The notes beneath the pieces were generated by a model, which searched no databases, was not told where the DNA came from, and worked only from the letters and a program-made list of their open reading frames with translations. A program made the translations under genes and the position numbers. Positions 27,393-35,649 of a stretch of DNA of 64,000 bases are shown piece by piece (the first letter of the stretch is position 1; the number at the start of each line of letters is the position of its first letter). This stretch comes from Marinicauda salina (GTDB lineage Bacteria > Pseudomonadota > Alphaproteobacteria > Caulobacterales > Maricaulaceae), in assembly GCF_003122085.1 (NCBI RefSeq), contig NZ_QEXV01000003.1, positions 437,001 through 501,000 on the forward strand, in the 5' to 3' direction.

Positions 27393-30215
27393 CTAGAACA
27401 GCGCCAGCGTGCCGCCGCCGCCGCCGCCCGACTGCAGGCGCGCGAGACCGGCTTCGTAATTGGCGATCTGCGAGCTGAGATAGGCCGGGACCGGCCCGCC
27501 GCGCTTGCCCGCCTGCGGGCCCTCCAGCAATTCCCTGAGCTCGGGATCCTGGGTGAGATAGCGATAGGCGCGCTGGATCTTGCCCATGGCCGCGACCAGC
27601 GCCTCGTTGGCGGCCGCCGCGGAGTCGCGGTCGGCGACCGACAGCGCCTCGGGCAGTTCGAGCGCGAAGACCTTCGGCGCGGCCGAGGTCGAATCGCCGT
27701 CGTCCTTCGTGACCTTCCCGCTCACCGCCCCGGGGCTCAGGCCGAGCCCCTTGAGCGCGTCCTCGCCGTCGGTCCCGGGCAGGAGCTCGATGGTGACGCC
27801 TTCCTTCGGCTTGATCGTGAGCTGGTCGCCCTCGAGCGCGCGGCGCACGTCGGCGGTCCCGTCGAACAGCAGCACGGCGTTCAGCTTGAAGGTGAGCGAG
27901 CGGATCGTGTCGTCGTCGTCGATGGTGATCTTCTGCTTCCGGCCGCCGTCGACGGAAACGTAGAAGTGATCGCCCGGGCGCACGCTCGACCGATCGGTGA
28001 CGACGCGGCTGTCGGAATAGGACAGCGCGCCGGCGGGCAGGCCGAGCTTGTTCAGCGCCGAATCGCCCGTCGGGTCGACGACGATTCCCGCGCCGGACGA
28101 CAGCCCGCCGCGGCCGGACACCTGCTGGACGAATGTGCGCGCGCCGGTCGCCGCGTCGAAGCCGGCGGCGAAGGCGTTGCGGTCGCCGTTCTGTTCGCCG
28201 CCGGGCAGCGCGGCGGATGTCTTGCCGGTGAGATAGACGGTCCCGTTCTCGACCGCGACGCCGGCGGCGGAGTTGTCCTCCGGCGTGCCCAGGAAGGTCG
28301 CGTAGTCGACGCTCGCGCTGGCGCCGTCGGAGACCTTGACCAGGACCGCGTCGCGGCCGCCGGCGTTGGCGTCGACGACGGTTCCGGGCGCGAACCCGGC
28401 CCCGGCCGCGCCGGCGAGATAGATGTCGCCGGCGGCGTCGACGGCGATCCCGCCGATGCGCCCGCCGTCGAGATCGCCGAGATCGAGGCTCCAGACCGGC
28501 GCGCCGGTTCCGTCGTCGCCGGCGGCGTACTTGGTCAGCACCGCGCGGCCGTCCTCCTCGGTCGCCACGATCAGCCCGCCGTCGGCGGCGATGGCGGTGG
28601 CCTTGGCGCTCTCGGTTCCCGTTCCGGCGCCGGCGGCGCGCGTGTAGAGCGTGTTCCCGTCAGCGTCGAGCGCGCGCAGATAGCCGTCGCGCCCGCCCTG
28701 GTTGGCGACCCCGCCGATGCTCGAATTCGCCTCGCCGGCGACGTAGATGGTTCCGTCGGAACCGACCGAGACGTGGTTGGCGCGGTCGTCGGCGAGCCCG
28801 CCGAAGCGCCGCGTCCACTGCTCGACGCCGTCGGCATTGTATTTCACGACGACCGAATCGTCGCCGCCGACCTTGTTCGTCCCGCCGAGCTCGCCCTCGA
28901 CCGAGCCGGCGACGATGACGTTGCCGTCGGCGTCAACGGCGACGGACGCGCCCTCGGCCTCGCCGGCCGCGCCCAGCGTGCGGGTGAAGACCTCCTTGCC
29001 GTTGGAGTCGTAACGCACGACCACGAGGTCGCTCTCGCCCTTGATGGCCTGGCCGTCGACGGCCGCCGAGGTCTTGCCCACGACATAGATCCCGCCGTCG
29101 GCGCCGCGGGCGGTGGCCATCACCTCCAGCGGATTGGACGTCTCGCTCGTGATCGTCTCGCCGTCCTCGCTCGTGGTTTCGGTCACGGTCGGGGCGGCCT
29201 CGATGCGCCGGGAGAAGACCGTCGTTCCCCCGCCGGCGAGATCGACGATCCTGGAGAGCTGGCCGGCGGCCTCCTCGCCCGCGCCCGACACGCCGGCCAT
29301 GAACAGCGCCGGCGCGCCGGTTCCCGTCGCCGGGGCGAAGCTCACGCGCTCGGTGATGATGCCGTTGACCTGGAAACCGAAATTGTCGCCCTGGATGATC
29401 CCGTTCTCGTCGGGCTCGCCGATCTTCACGCGCTCGAAGCGGGTGAGGAAGCCGTTCGCCTCGAGCTGCGCATTGATGTGGTCGGCGACATTGTCGAGCG
29501 TGCGCGGCGTCGTTCCCATGTCGGCGAGATCGATCGCGACGGCATTGTCGACGCCGTTCTTGCGCACGGTGATGTCGAAGCGGACATCGCCCTGGAAGGC
29601 GTCGACCTCGGCGTCATAGGCGCCGGAATGGACGATCCCGCCGGTATAGCTCGAGCCGCCGCGCGAAACCTTGAGCCCGCTCTGGAATTCGGTGAGCTGC
29701 TCGCCCTGCACCACCGAGACGCCCTCGAGCGAGAGATCGTCGAAGAAGCCGCCGAGCTGGGCGACGCCCTCCTGGAAGCGCCGGTCGTAATAGGCGCGGT
29801 CGAAATCGCTCGCGCCCTTGTCCATGGCCGCCGCCGCGATCGACTGCAGCCGGCGAACGCCGCGATACATCGCGAACAGGGATTTCTCGTCGTCGCTCGC
29901 CTCGATGTCGGAGAAGTCGCCGAAGCGGCCGTCGAAGAACTCGCCGTTCGCGAGCACGGAGCGGCGCAGCCCCTCGAGCTCGGCGATCTCGCCGCGCGGG
30001 TCCCAGGGCGGCAGGACGCCGCTCGCTTCGGTCTTGGCCCCCGCGCCCGAAAGTCCCGCGGTCTCCGCCGCCGCGGCCGTCGCCGTGAGCCCGCCCCCGC
30101 CGCCGGCGGACGCGCCGCTGCGCGCGGTGAACCACGCCGAAAGCAGGGAGCTCGACAACCCGGTGACCATGACCTGTCCGACCGCCTCATGACTGACGAT
30201 TCGACGAAGCCCCAT
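27393..30215 (-). CDS. flaEY: FlaEY-like flagellar protein with hook-type ends and beta-propeller repeats
   Basis: 940 aa. The N-terminal half carries flagellin/hook-associated-like segments (FQGDVRFDITVRKNG ... LDNVADHINAQLEANGFLTRF). The middle (about residues 340-720) is a run of SBBP-type propeller repeats such as GGIYVVGKTS, GNVIVAGSVEG, GTIYVAGEAN, GDIYLAGAAG. The C-terminus has another hook-IN-like segment (DDTIRSLTFKLNAVL). Proteins of this kind next to flgI in Caulobacterales are annotated FlaEY, required for proper flagellum formation. An in-frame ATG at 30170 (MVTGLSSSLLSAWF) is an alternative start resembling a FlgK/FliD-type N-terminus. Symbol moderately sure. Confidence 0.65.
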   Translation of the reverse strand: MGLRRIVSHEAVGQVMVTGLSSSLLSAWFTARSGASAGGGGGLTATAAAAETAGLSGAGAKTEASGVLPPWDPRGEIAELEGLRRSVLANGEFFDGRFGDFSDIEASDDEKSLFAMYRGVRRLQSIAAAAMDKGASDFDRAYYDRRFQEGVAQLGGFFDDLSLEGVSVVQGEQLTEFQSGLKVSRGGSSYTGGIVHSGAYDAEVDAFQGDVRFDITVRKNGVDNAVAIDLADMGTTPRTLDNVADHINAQLEANGFLTRFERVKIGEPDENGIIQGDNFGFQVNGIITERVSFAPATGTGAPALFMAGVSGAGEEAAGQLSRIVDLAGGGTTVFSRRIEAAPTVTETTSEDGETITSETSNPLEVMATARGADGGIYVVGKTSAAVDGQAIKGESDLVVVRYDSNGKEVFTRTLGAAGEAEGASVAVDADGNVIVAGSVEGELGGTNKVGGDDSVVVKYNADGVEQWTRRFGGLADDRANHVSVGSDGTIYVAGEANSSIGGVANQGGRDGYLRALDADGNTLYTRAAGAGTGTESAKATAIAADGGLIVATEEDGRAVLTKYAAGDDGTGAPVWSLDLGDLDGGRIGGIAVDAAGDIYLAGAAGAGFAPGTVVDANAGGRDAVLVKVSDGASASVDYATFLGTPEDNSAAGVAVENGTVYLTGKTSAALPGGEQNGDRNAFAAGFDAATGARTFVQQVSGRGGLSSGAGIVVDPTGDSALNKLGLPAGALSYSDSRVVTDRSSVRPGDHFYVSVDGGRKQKITIDDDDTIRSLTFKLNAVLLFDGTADVRRALEGDQLTIKPKEGVTIELLPGTDGEDALKGLGLSPGAVSGKVTKDDGDSTSAAPKVFALELPEALSVADRDSAAAANEALVAAMGKIQRAYRYLTQDPELRELLEGPQAGKRGGPVPAYLSSQIANYEAGLARLQSGGGGGGTLALF

Positions 30216-30280
30216 GATCGCCGCAAAGGCGGTAACAAAGGGTTAGGAAACGGGGGGGAGTCGGGGTGTGTTCGGGCTCT

Positions 30281-30306
30281 GGATTCCCGCATCCGCGGGA
30301 ATGACG
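30281..30306. repeat. Palindromic interspersed repeat (GGATTCCCGC...GCGGGAATGACG type)
   Basis: GGATTCCCGCATCCGCGGGAATGACG: inverted ATTCCCGC/GCGGGAAT around a 4-nt loop. This is a form widely scattered in proteobacterial genomes. It lies just upstream of the FlaEY-like gene. Confidence 0.6.
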
Positions 30307-30329
30307 ATTAGGGGCGAGCCGCCGCGGTC

Positions 30330-30443
30330 GTCATCCCGGCCGGAGCGCGCAGCGCGGAGAGCCGGGATCGACCGGGCTCGCGAACCGATGTCGGGAAGCG
30401 TTTTCGGTCGATCCCGGACAGCCCTGCGGGCTTCCGGGATGAC
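30330..30443. repeat. Composite palindromic element bounded by GTCATCCCGG / CCGGGATGAC
   Basis: A 114-nt unit with perfect 10-bp terminal inverted repeats, containing inner hairpins (ATCCCGG ... CCGGGAT; CGGTCGATCCCGG). It is inserted near the end of an RHS core remnant. It resembles REP/ERIC-like non-autonomous elements; no coding content. Confidence 0.6.
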
Positions 30444-30449
30444 ACTTTG

Positions 30450-30890
30450 CTCTCCGCCCGCCGCGGCGGGATCGAAGACCGCCCGCGTGCGCGCCCCTGT
30501 GAGGTCGTACTCGTAGGTCCACGTCCCCTCCGGCGCGACCATCTGCGTCTGCCGGTTCAGGGCGTCGTAGGAGAACGTGTGCGTGAAGACGAGCTGGCCC
30601 GCGTCGCCCGCAGGCGCGCAGCGCCGAGGACGCGCAAGCTTAAAGACTGAGCCAAGGTTAAGCCGGCGGAGACGCGCCGCCGCTCGACGACATTGCCGTT
30701 GGCGTCGAGCTCCGTCCAGTCGCGCCCGCCATGGGGATAGGTCGTGACGTGATCGCGCCCGTATGCGTCGGTGCTGATCCGCGTGCGCCAGTAATTCGCC
30801 GCGTCGGGCTCGTCGGACTCGTTGACCGCGCAGTCGGCGTCATGGTCCTCGCGACTACCAGTAGAACACCGGCCGGCCCAGCACCTAGCG
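30450..30890 (-). pseudogene. RHS core remnant (no toxin tip)
   Basis: Reverse-strand reading gives YD-repeat-type pieces in different frames: DEPDAANYWRTRISTDAYGRD, TTYPHGGRDWTELDANGN, then HTFSYDALNRQTQMVAPEG and TYEYDLTGARTRAVFDP. The pieces are split by a palindromic insert at 30598-30636 and stops, so no intact protein exists. This looks like the decayed downstream end of the RHS locus. Confidence 0.65.
30598..30636. repeat. Palindromic insert in RHS (copy 3 of a roughly 40-nt element)
   Basis: Starts CCCGCGTCGCCCGCAGGCGC and ends GCCGAGGACGCGCA. It is nearly identical to the elements at 32391-32430 and 34355-34394, with CGC/GCG arms able to fold. It interrupts RHS-coding sequence in all three places. 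Confidence 0.7.
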
Positions 30891-31032
30891 CTCGTTCAGC
30901 CTAGCCCTTTCAAAGGATGAGTTTATCGATCGAAAAAATCAAAATTTAAAGTTAAATTAACACCTCATATAAATTTATACTTTGCGAATAAAAAATATGT
31001 CGCCACTTCATAGATGCTATTTAAACTCAACG

Positions 31033-31257
31033 CTACACCCCTTTTTTTCTAATTCGTTCGATTATTAGCAAAGAAATAATATCATATACCAAACCTGCGA
31101 TACCCAACGCTATCGATGATGCGATCCAAAACTTTACCCAAAATACAAGTGTGTTAGACGGGCTTAGTAGAAATGGTGCAAATATTATTGCGCCAAGCAC
31201 ACCCCACCCAATTAATGAAGCAACTGCACCGACGAAGTAACCCAGCAAAACCATCAT
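31033..31257 (-). CDS. Small membrane protein, candidate immunity protein for RHS tip B
   Basis: 74 aa with hydrophobic segments at about 5-30 and 40-65 and a basic C-terminus (IERIRKKGV). Its ATG overlaps the RHS tip stop (TAATG), the tight coupling expected of a toxin-immunity pair. Strongly AT-rich compared with the RHS core. No family recognised; the immunity role is inferred from position and size. The 140 nt beyond it (30891-31032) is AT-rich with no gene that I can support. Confidence 0.5.
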   Translation of the reverse strand: MMVLLGYFVGAVASLIGWGVLGAIIFAPFLLSPSNTLVFWVKFWIASSIALGIAGLVYDIISLLIIERIRKKGV

Positions 31258-32249
31258 TAACGTCGATCCTCAATACGATCGCGCTCGTCCAAGGCATCAT
31301 TAGTAACTCCGGCCCCTACATCGGTGGCAGTTTGAGTCACAATAGCCTCTCCAACCTGTTCGGCGCCCCTAGCAAGATTGACCGTAGCAGCCGTCGAACC
31401 TCCTTGAATTGCGCCTTCTGCTGCCTCTCCAACTGTACGTCCAGCCTGTAGCCCTCTTCCGAGAATTGGGCCTGCTGCTCCCGCTGCAGCTCCCACCGCG
31501 ATCTCTCTCCCGACATTGCGGTCCGAGATATCGTCACCAAAGGCCCCGTCGAGGGCCACCTCTGCTCCGGCTTGAGCCGCACCATACGAAGCTCCAGTAG
31601 CAACGGCCGCTACCAAGCCTGCACCGCTTCCTATTACGGCACCAGTCACTGCGCCGGTACCTGCGCCAACCGCTCCGTTCAGGGCGATTTCGCCAACATT
31701 CAAGTCTCTAAAATTACCTCCATTGGCCGCCAATTGCTCACCAGTTTCTCGGACTGCAGCACTCACACCACCGATAAGTCCACCAACCGCTGCTCCAAAG
31801 CCGGCACCCACGGCACCAACCTCACCACTCGGATCCGTCGCATTGAGCGGGTTGTTGCCGACGTAGGCGTACAGGTTCATCTGGTCTTCGTAGCCGATGG
31901 GGTCGACCTCGAGGAAGCGGCCCAGCGCCGGGGAGTAGTAGCGCGCCCGGTAGTAGAGGAACGCCGTCTCGGGATCGTAGCGCCGGCCGGTATAGCGGAA
32001 CGGGTTGCCGGTGGCGTCGGCGAGCGGCTCCACCCCGAAGGGCGAGTAGACGTATTGGGCGGCCACCGCGCCGGTCTCGTCGGATAGCGCGATCACGTTG
32101 CCCAGCCGGTCGGCGTGATAGAAGAAGCGGTCGATCGCCGCGCCGGTCGCTGTGTCCACCGTGATCATGGCCGCGCGCTCGTCGATCGAGGGGCCGGGCA
32201 CGAAGCGCGTGATGACGTTTCCGCCGCCGTCGAGCTCGGCGATCTCCAT
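31257..32249 (-). CDS. RHS C-terminal module with variable tip B
   Basis: 330 aa. Residues 1-140 are RHS core end: VYSPFGVEPLADATGNPFRYTGRRYDPETAFLYYRARYYSP, LGRFLEVDPIGYEDQMNLYAYVGNNPLNATDPSGE. After this boundary the tip is new: a Gly/Ala-rich, glycine-zipper-like region (GAVGAGTGAVTGAVIGSGAGLVAAVATG) then a polar end (ALDERDRIEDRR). No known nuclease or deaminase motif is seen; the tip may be membrane-active or truncated. An in-frame stop upstream (32346) separates it from its own core. Confidence 0.6.
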   Translation of the reverse strand: MEIAELDGGGNVITRFVPGPSIDERAAMITVDTATGAAIDRFFYHADRLGNVIALSDETGAVAAQYVYSPFGVEPLADATGNPFRYTGRRYDPETAFLYYRARYYSPALGRFLEVDPIGYEDQMNLYAYVGNNPLNATDPSGEVGAVGAGFGAAVGGLIGGVSAAVRETGEQLAANGGNFRDLNVGEIALNGAVGAGTGAVTGAVIGSGAGLVAAVATGASYGAAQAGAEVALDGAFGDDISDRNVGREIAVGAAAGAAGPILGRGLQAGRTVGEAAEGAIQGGSTAATVNLARGAEQVGEAIVTQTATDVGAGVTNDALDERDRIEDRR

Positions 32250-32338
32250 GGCCAGTTCGCCGCCCGCGGGGCCGGCGGCATGGACGAAGCCGGTGACGGT
32301 CCCGTCGACGGTCTTGGCGATGCGCCGGCCGGCGGCGT

Positions 32339-32430
32339 TCCCGGATCAAGTCCGGGACAGGCTCCGTCGTACTCGATCGTGGTTCCCGACCCCGCGTCGC
32401 CCGCAGGCGCGAAGCGCCGAGGACGCGCAT
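32339..32430. repeat. Paired palindromic inserts disrupting RHS copy 1
   Basis: Two elements lie together: TCCCGGA-TCAAG-TCCGGGA (32339-32357) and the CCCGCGTCGCCCGC... element (32391-32430). Between them RHS-coding sequence (TTIEYDG) survives. The same pair, with essentially the same intervening bases, is in copy 2 at 34303-34394, so insertion predates the duplication. Confidence 0.75.
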
Positions 32431-33074
32431 GATGCGAGACTCGCCCCGGTGAGCCGGTTCTGGGTGTCGTGGTTGAAGAAGCGCGTGCCGTCGCCGATGA
32501 GGTTGTCGGCCTCGTCCCAGGTCAGCGTCCAGACATCGTCGGCCTCGCCGTCCGGGCTGAAGGTCACGCCCGCATACTGGTTCTGCGCGTTCACGTCCGC
32601 GTAGCTCAGATCGTAGTCCTGGTCCGACGCGTTCCACAGCCAGCCCGCCACATCGGCGGCGGCGTCGGTGAGCCGGCCCGAGCCGTCATACTCATAGCTG
32701 AACGTCACCGTCTGGCCGGAGAAGGTGTGGACGAGGCGGGCGAGATCTCCGTCGTCCTGCCAGCCCGCCTCGACGCCGGAGACCGCCGCCGACCCCGGCC
32801 CGGGCGACGGGCTGTTCGGGTCGTAGCCGCCGGCGTGATGCTCGATGCGCCGGCCGAAGCGGTCATAGACATACTCGGCGAGCGTGGCCTCGCTCGTCCC
32901 GTCGCCGTTCGCGTCCTCCTCGACGCGCACGAGCTGGCGCCGCGCGTCATAGGCGTAGCGCGCCGCCCAGCCGTCCGGCCAGGTGATGGAAAGCAGATCC
33001 CCGCCGCGCGAGTACTCATAGCCGACGGTGACGCCGTCATCGCGGCGCTCCTCGGTGAGGTCGGTTGAAGTGAC
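32346..33074 (-). pseudogene. RHS core fragment, copy 1 (disrupted)
   Basis: An open frame begins directly after the stop of the small membrane gene at 33075 and reads TSTDLTEERRDDGVTVGYEY, SITWPDGWAARYAYDARRQ, AEYVYDRFGRRIEHHAGGYDP, VTFSYEYDGSGRLTDA, then TRFFNHDTQNRLTGAS. It then runs through the palindromic inserts to a stop at 32346. The next RHS segment, starting at 32249, is in the same frame. Upstream RHS core is missing, so this is a displaced module. Confidence 0.7.
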
Positions 33075-33272
33075 CTAAATGTCCGAGTTCTGATTTCTTG
33101 AGGACCGTTTTCCCAACGCCATGCGTCCAGTTAACAAAAAGCAGAAAGACAGGCTCACCGCCGCGACAAGCCAAATATCAGCATCCGTTGCCGAATAGAC
33201 TCGCGCAGACACAAGCGCACTAGCCAAACAAGCTATCGCCACCAATCCGCTAAAGACCCTCATATCTAACAC
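33075..33272 (-). CDS. Small membrane protein, candidate immunity protein for RHS tip A
   Basis: 65 aa with two hydrophobic segments (about 6-24 and 33-50) and a basic/polar C-terminus (GKRSSRNQNSDI). It overlaps the end of RHS tip A by 7 nt. More AT-rich than the core. Unrelated in sequence to the other small membrane gene at 31033. Immunity role inferred from position. Confidence 0.5.
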   Translation of the reverse strand: MLDMRVFSGLVAIACLASALVSARVYSATDADIWLVAAVSLSFCFLLTGRMALGKRSSRNQNSDI

Positions 33273-34285
33273 CCATCCGGATCAACACACGTCCGCGTAT
33301 GTTCGCGGCCTTCTGACCGTACCACGCTCACCCCGACGCCAAAGCCCGGACCACCCTCAAGACCTGAGAAATTACCAGTCTCTGCATCGAGCTTAACTCC
33401 GACACTCACACCGGCATAATCGAACGAAATATTAATTGTAGGAGAGGTGAGCGCCTCAGATGAGGTGGCATAACCGAAGTTCATATTGCCTCCTGCTGTC
33501 GAGCCAAGCTGACTCGGACTGTCATCCAAATCAATCATATTTGTGGAATTACTAGTAAAAGTAACAACTTCATTTGTCGCTCCGTCAAATGCCACTCCGC
33601 CTTCAACCTCGGCGCCAACAGGACCACCGATCAGGGTTCCTTCGCCTCCAACGTAAACGGCACCGTCTCCCACCGCCGCATCCACTCCCTGCGCGACAAG
33701 CTCACCCATCTCGACGCTCGCTTCATGATACTGCTGCTCCCGCTCGAATGCCTGCGAGTCAGGGTCCCAAGCTTCCGGCGGCATCTCCCCACTCGGATCC
33801 GTCGCATTGAGCGGGTTGTTGCCGACGTAGGCGTACAGGTTCATCTGGTCTTCGTAGCCGATGGGGTCGACCTCGAGGAAGCGCCCGAGCGCCGGGGAAT
33901 AGTAGCGCGCCCGGTAGTAGAGGAACTCCGTCTCGGGATCGTATCTGCGCCCGGTATAACGGAACGGGTTGCCGGTGGCGTCGGCGACCGGCTCCACCCC
34001 GAAGGGCGAGTAGACGTACTGGGCGGCCACCGCGCCGATCTCATCGCTTAAGGCGATCACATTGCCCAGCCGGTCGGCGTGATAGAAGAAGCGATCGATC
34101 GCCGCGCCCGTGGCGGTGTCCACCGTGATCATCGCGGCGCGCTCGTCGATCGAGGGGCCGGGCACGAACCGCGTGGTGACGTTTCCGCCGCCGTCGAGCT
34201 CGGCGATCTCCATGGCGAGTTCGCCGCCCGCGGGGCCGGCTGCGTGGACGAAGCCGGTGACCGTCCCGTTGACGGATTTGCTCAT
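33266..34285 (-). CDS. RHS C-terminal module with variable tip A
   Basis: 339 aa. The first roughly 165 residues nearly repeat those of the module at 31257-32249 (EIAELDGGGNV, PSIDERAAMITVDTATGAA, up to NATDPSGE). The tip after DPSGE is different: acidic, with beta-type segments (GAVYVGGEGTLIGGPVGAEVEGGVAFDGATNEVVTF, GPGFGVGVSVVRSEG) and a Cys-containing end (CVDPDGC). No catalytic motif recognised. It starts at an ATG just after the palindromic inserts; an in-frame stop at 34310 cuts it from its core. Confidence 0.6.
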   Translation of the reverse strand: MSKSVNGTVTGFVHAAGPAGGELAMEIAELDGGGNVTTRFVPGPSIDERAAMITVDTATGAAIDRFFYHADRLGNVIALSDEIGAVAAQYVYSPFGVEPVADATGNPFRYTGRRYDPETEFLYYRARYYSPALGRFLEVDPIGYEDQMNLYAYVGNNPLNATDPSGEMPPEAWDPDSQAFEREQQYHEASVEMGELVAQGVDAAVGDGAVYVGGEGTLIGGPVGAEVEGGVAFDGATNEVVTFTSNSTNMIDLDDSPSQLGSTAGGNMNFGYATSSEALTSPTINISFDYAGVSVGVKLDAETGNFSGLEGGPGFGVGVSVVRSEGREHTRTCVDPDGC

Positions 34286-34302
34286 CCGCCGGCCGGCGGC
34301 GT

Positions 34303-34394
34303 TCCCGGATCAAGTCCGGGACAGGCTCCGTCGTACTCGATCGTGGTTCCCGACCCCGCGTCGCCCGCAGGCGCGAAGCGCCGAGGACGCGCAT
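34303..34394. repeat. Paired palindromic inserts disrupting RHS copy 2
   Basis: TCCCGGA-TCAAG-TCCGGGA (34303-34321) plus the CCCGCGTCGCCCGC... element (34355-34394), in the same order and RHS context as in copy 1 at 32339-32430. Confidence 0.75.
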
Positions 34395-34762
34395 GATGCG
34401 AGACTCGCCCCGGTGAGCCGGTTCTGGGTGTCGTGGTTGAAGAAGCGCGTGCCGTCGCCGATCAGGTTGTCGGCCTCGTCGTATGTCAGCGTCCAGGCAT
34501 CGTCGGCCTCGCCGTCCGGGCTGAAGGTCACGCCGGCATACTGGTTCTGCGCGTTCACGGCCGCGTAGCTGAGATCGTAGTCCTGGTCCGACGCGTTCCA
34601 GAGCCAGCCCGCCACATCGGCGGCCGCGTCCGTGAGCCGGCCCGAGCCGTCATACTCATAGCTGAACGTGACCGTCTGGCCGGAGAAGGTGTGGACGAGC
34701 CGGGCCAGATCGCCGTCGTCCTGCCAGCCCGCCTCGACGCCGGAGACCGCCGCCGACCCCCC
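34310..34762 (-). pseudogene. RHS core fragment, copy 2 (truncated at the SpsF-like gene)
   Basis: Near-identical to part of copy 1: SAAVSGVEAGWQDDGDLARLVHTFSGQ, TFSYEYDGSGRLTDAAADVAGWLWNASDQDYDLSY, TRFFNHDTQNRLTGAS. Homology starts within a few bases of the stop codon of the SpsF-like gene at 34763. It ends at an in-frame stop created by the palindromic inserts. Confidence 0.7.
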
Positions 34763-35533
34763 CTACCCCGCCCAGGGCCGCGTCACGTCGGCCTCGGCCG
34801 CGGACTCCAGGCGCGCTTCGTCGGTCCAGTCGGCGTTGATGGCGGGCAGGTCGGGGACGGCCTGGCACAGCGCGGCGAGCTCTTCCGTCGTCGCCGTGGC
34901 CGCACTCTCGCCCAGGGCGTCGAAGACGGCGCGGAAGAAGGCGAGATCCTCGGGCCGGTCGAGCGTCCAGCGCAGGCGCTCCAGCCCGCCGCCGGGGCCG
35001 ACGAGGGCGGCCTTCTTCACGTCGGAACGGGCGCGCAGCCAGGGCGTGACGTGCTCGCGTTCATAGGGCTCGGCGGCTTCGGCTTCCGCCTCGAACAGAC
35101 GGGCGGCGGGAAAGGCCTCGCAGTCGAGCCCGTGGGGAAAGCGCGGCGGCATGTTGTTGCAGGCGTAGTCGGCGCCGGTCTCGGCCAGGAGATCGATCAC
35201 GGCGCCGCACACCGCGGGGTCGATGAGCGGACAGTCGCTGGTCACGCGCATCACGGTTTCGGCGGCCACGGCGCGGGCCGCGTCGGCGTAGCGGGCGAGC
35301 ACGTCGGTCTCCGAACCGCGCACCACGGCGTAGCCCGCCCGGCCCGCCTCGGCGGCGACGGCGTCGTTCTCGGCGGTGTCGGGAACCGCGCACACGACGA
35401 GGTCGGCGCCCGGGATCGCCGCGCAGCGATCGAGGCAGCGCGCGAGCGCGGTCTTCGCCCCCAGCGCCTCGAGCACCTTGCCGGGCAGGCGCGACGAGCC
35501 GATGCGGGCCTGGACGATGACGGCGACTGTCAC
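34763..35533 (-). CDS. SpsF-family nucleotidylyltransferase of flagellin glycan synthesis
   Basis: 256 aa. Nucleotidyltransferase N-terminus VAVIVQARIGSSRLPGKVLEALG, then VVCAVPDTAEND and the metal/substrate motif VMRVTSDCPLIDPAV: the SpsF (cytidylyltransferase-like) family. In Caulobacter-type pse clusters this family takes the place of PseF, activating the nonulosonic acid as CMP sugar. Divergent from pseB with 116 nt between. Its stop codon touches the RHS fragment. Confidence 0.75.
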   Translation of the reverse strand: MTVAVIVQARIGSSRLPGKVLEALGAKTALARCLDRCAAIPGADLVVCAVPDTAENDAVAAEAGRAGYAVVRGSETDVLARYADAARAVAAETVMRVTSDCPLIDPAVCGAVIDLLAETGADYACNNMPPRFPHGLDCEAFPAARLFEAEAEAAEPYEREHVTPWLRARSDVKKAALVGPGGGLERLRWTLDRPEDLAFFRAVFDALGESAATATTEELAALCQAVPDLPAINADWTDEARLESAAEADVTRPWAG

Positions 35534-35649
35534 GGGCGGCGCCTCCGCTGCGTAAGAGCCGACGCTCCGGCGACGCGCCTAACGCGGCGTTAACCCACGG
35601 CGAAGAACCGTTAACGCGAGGCTGCGAATCGAAAAGCGAGACGAGGGCC

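Noticed and set aside
27966-30311. 781-codon plus-strand ORF opposite the FlaEY-like gene
   Set aside because: No recognisable motif; the minus strand has regular propeller repeats.
33574-33810. Small plus-strand ORF opposite RHS tip A
   Set aside because: No ribosome-binding site or recognisable product; tip A continues the RHS frame on the other strand.
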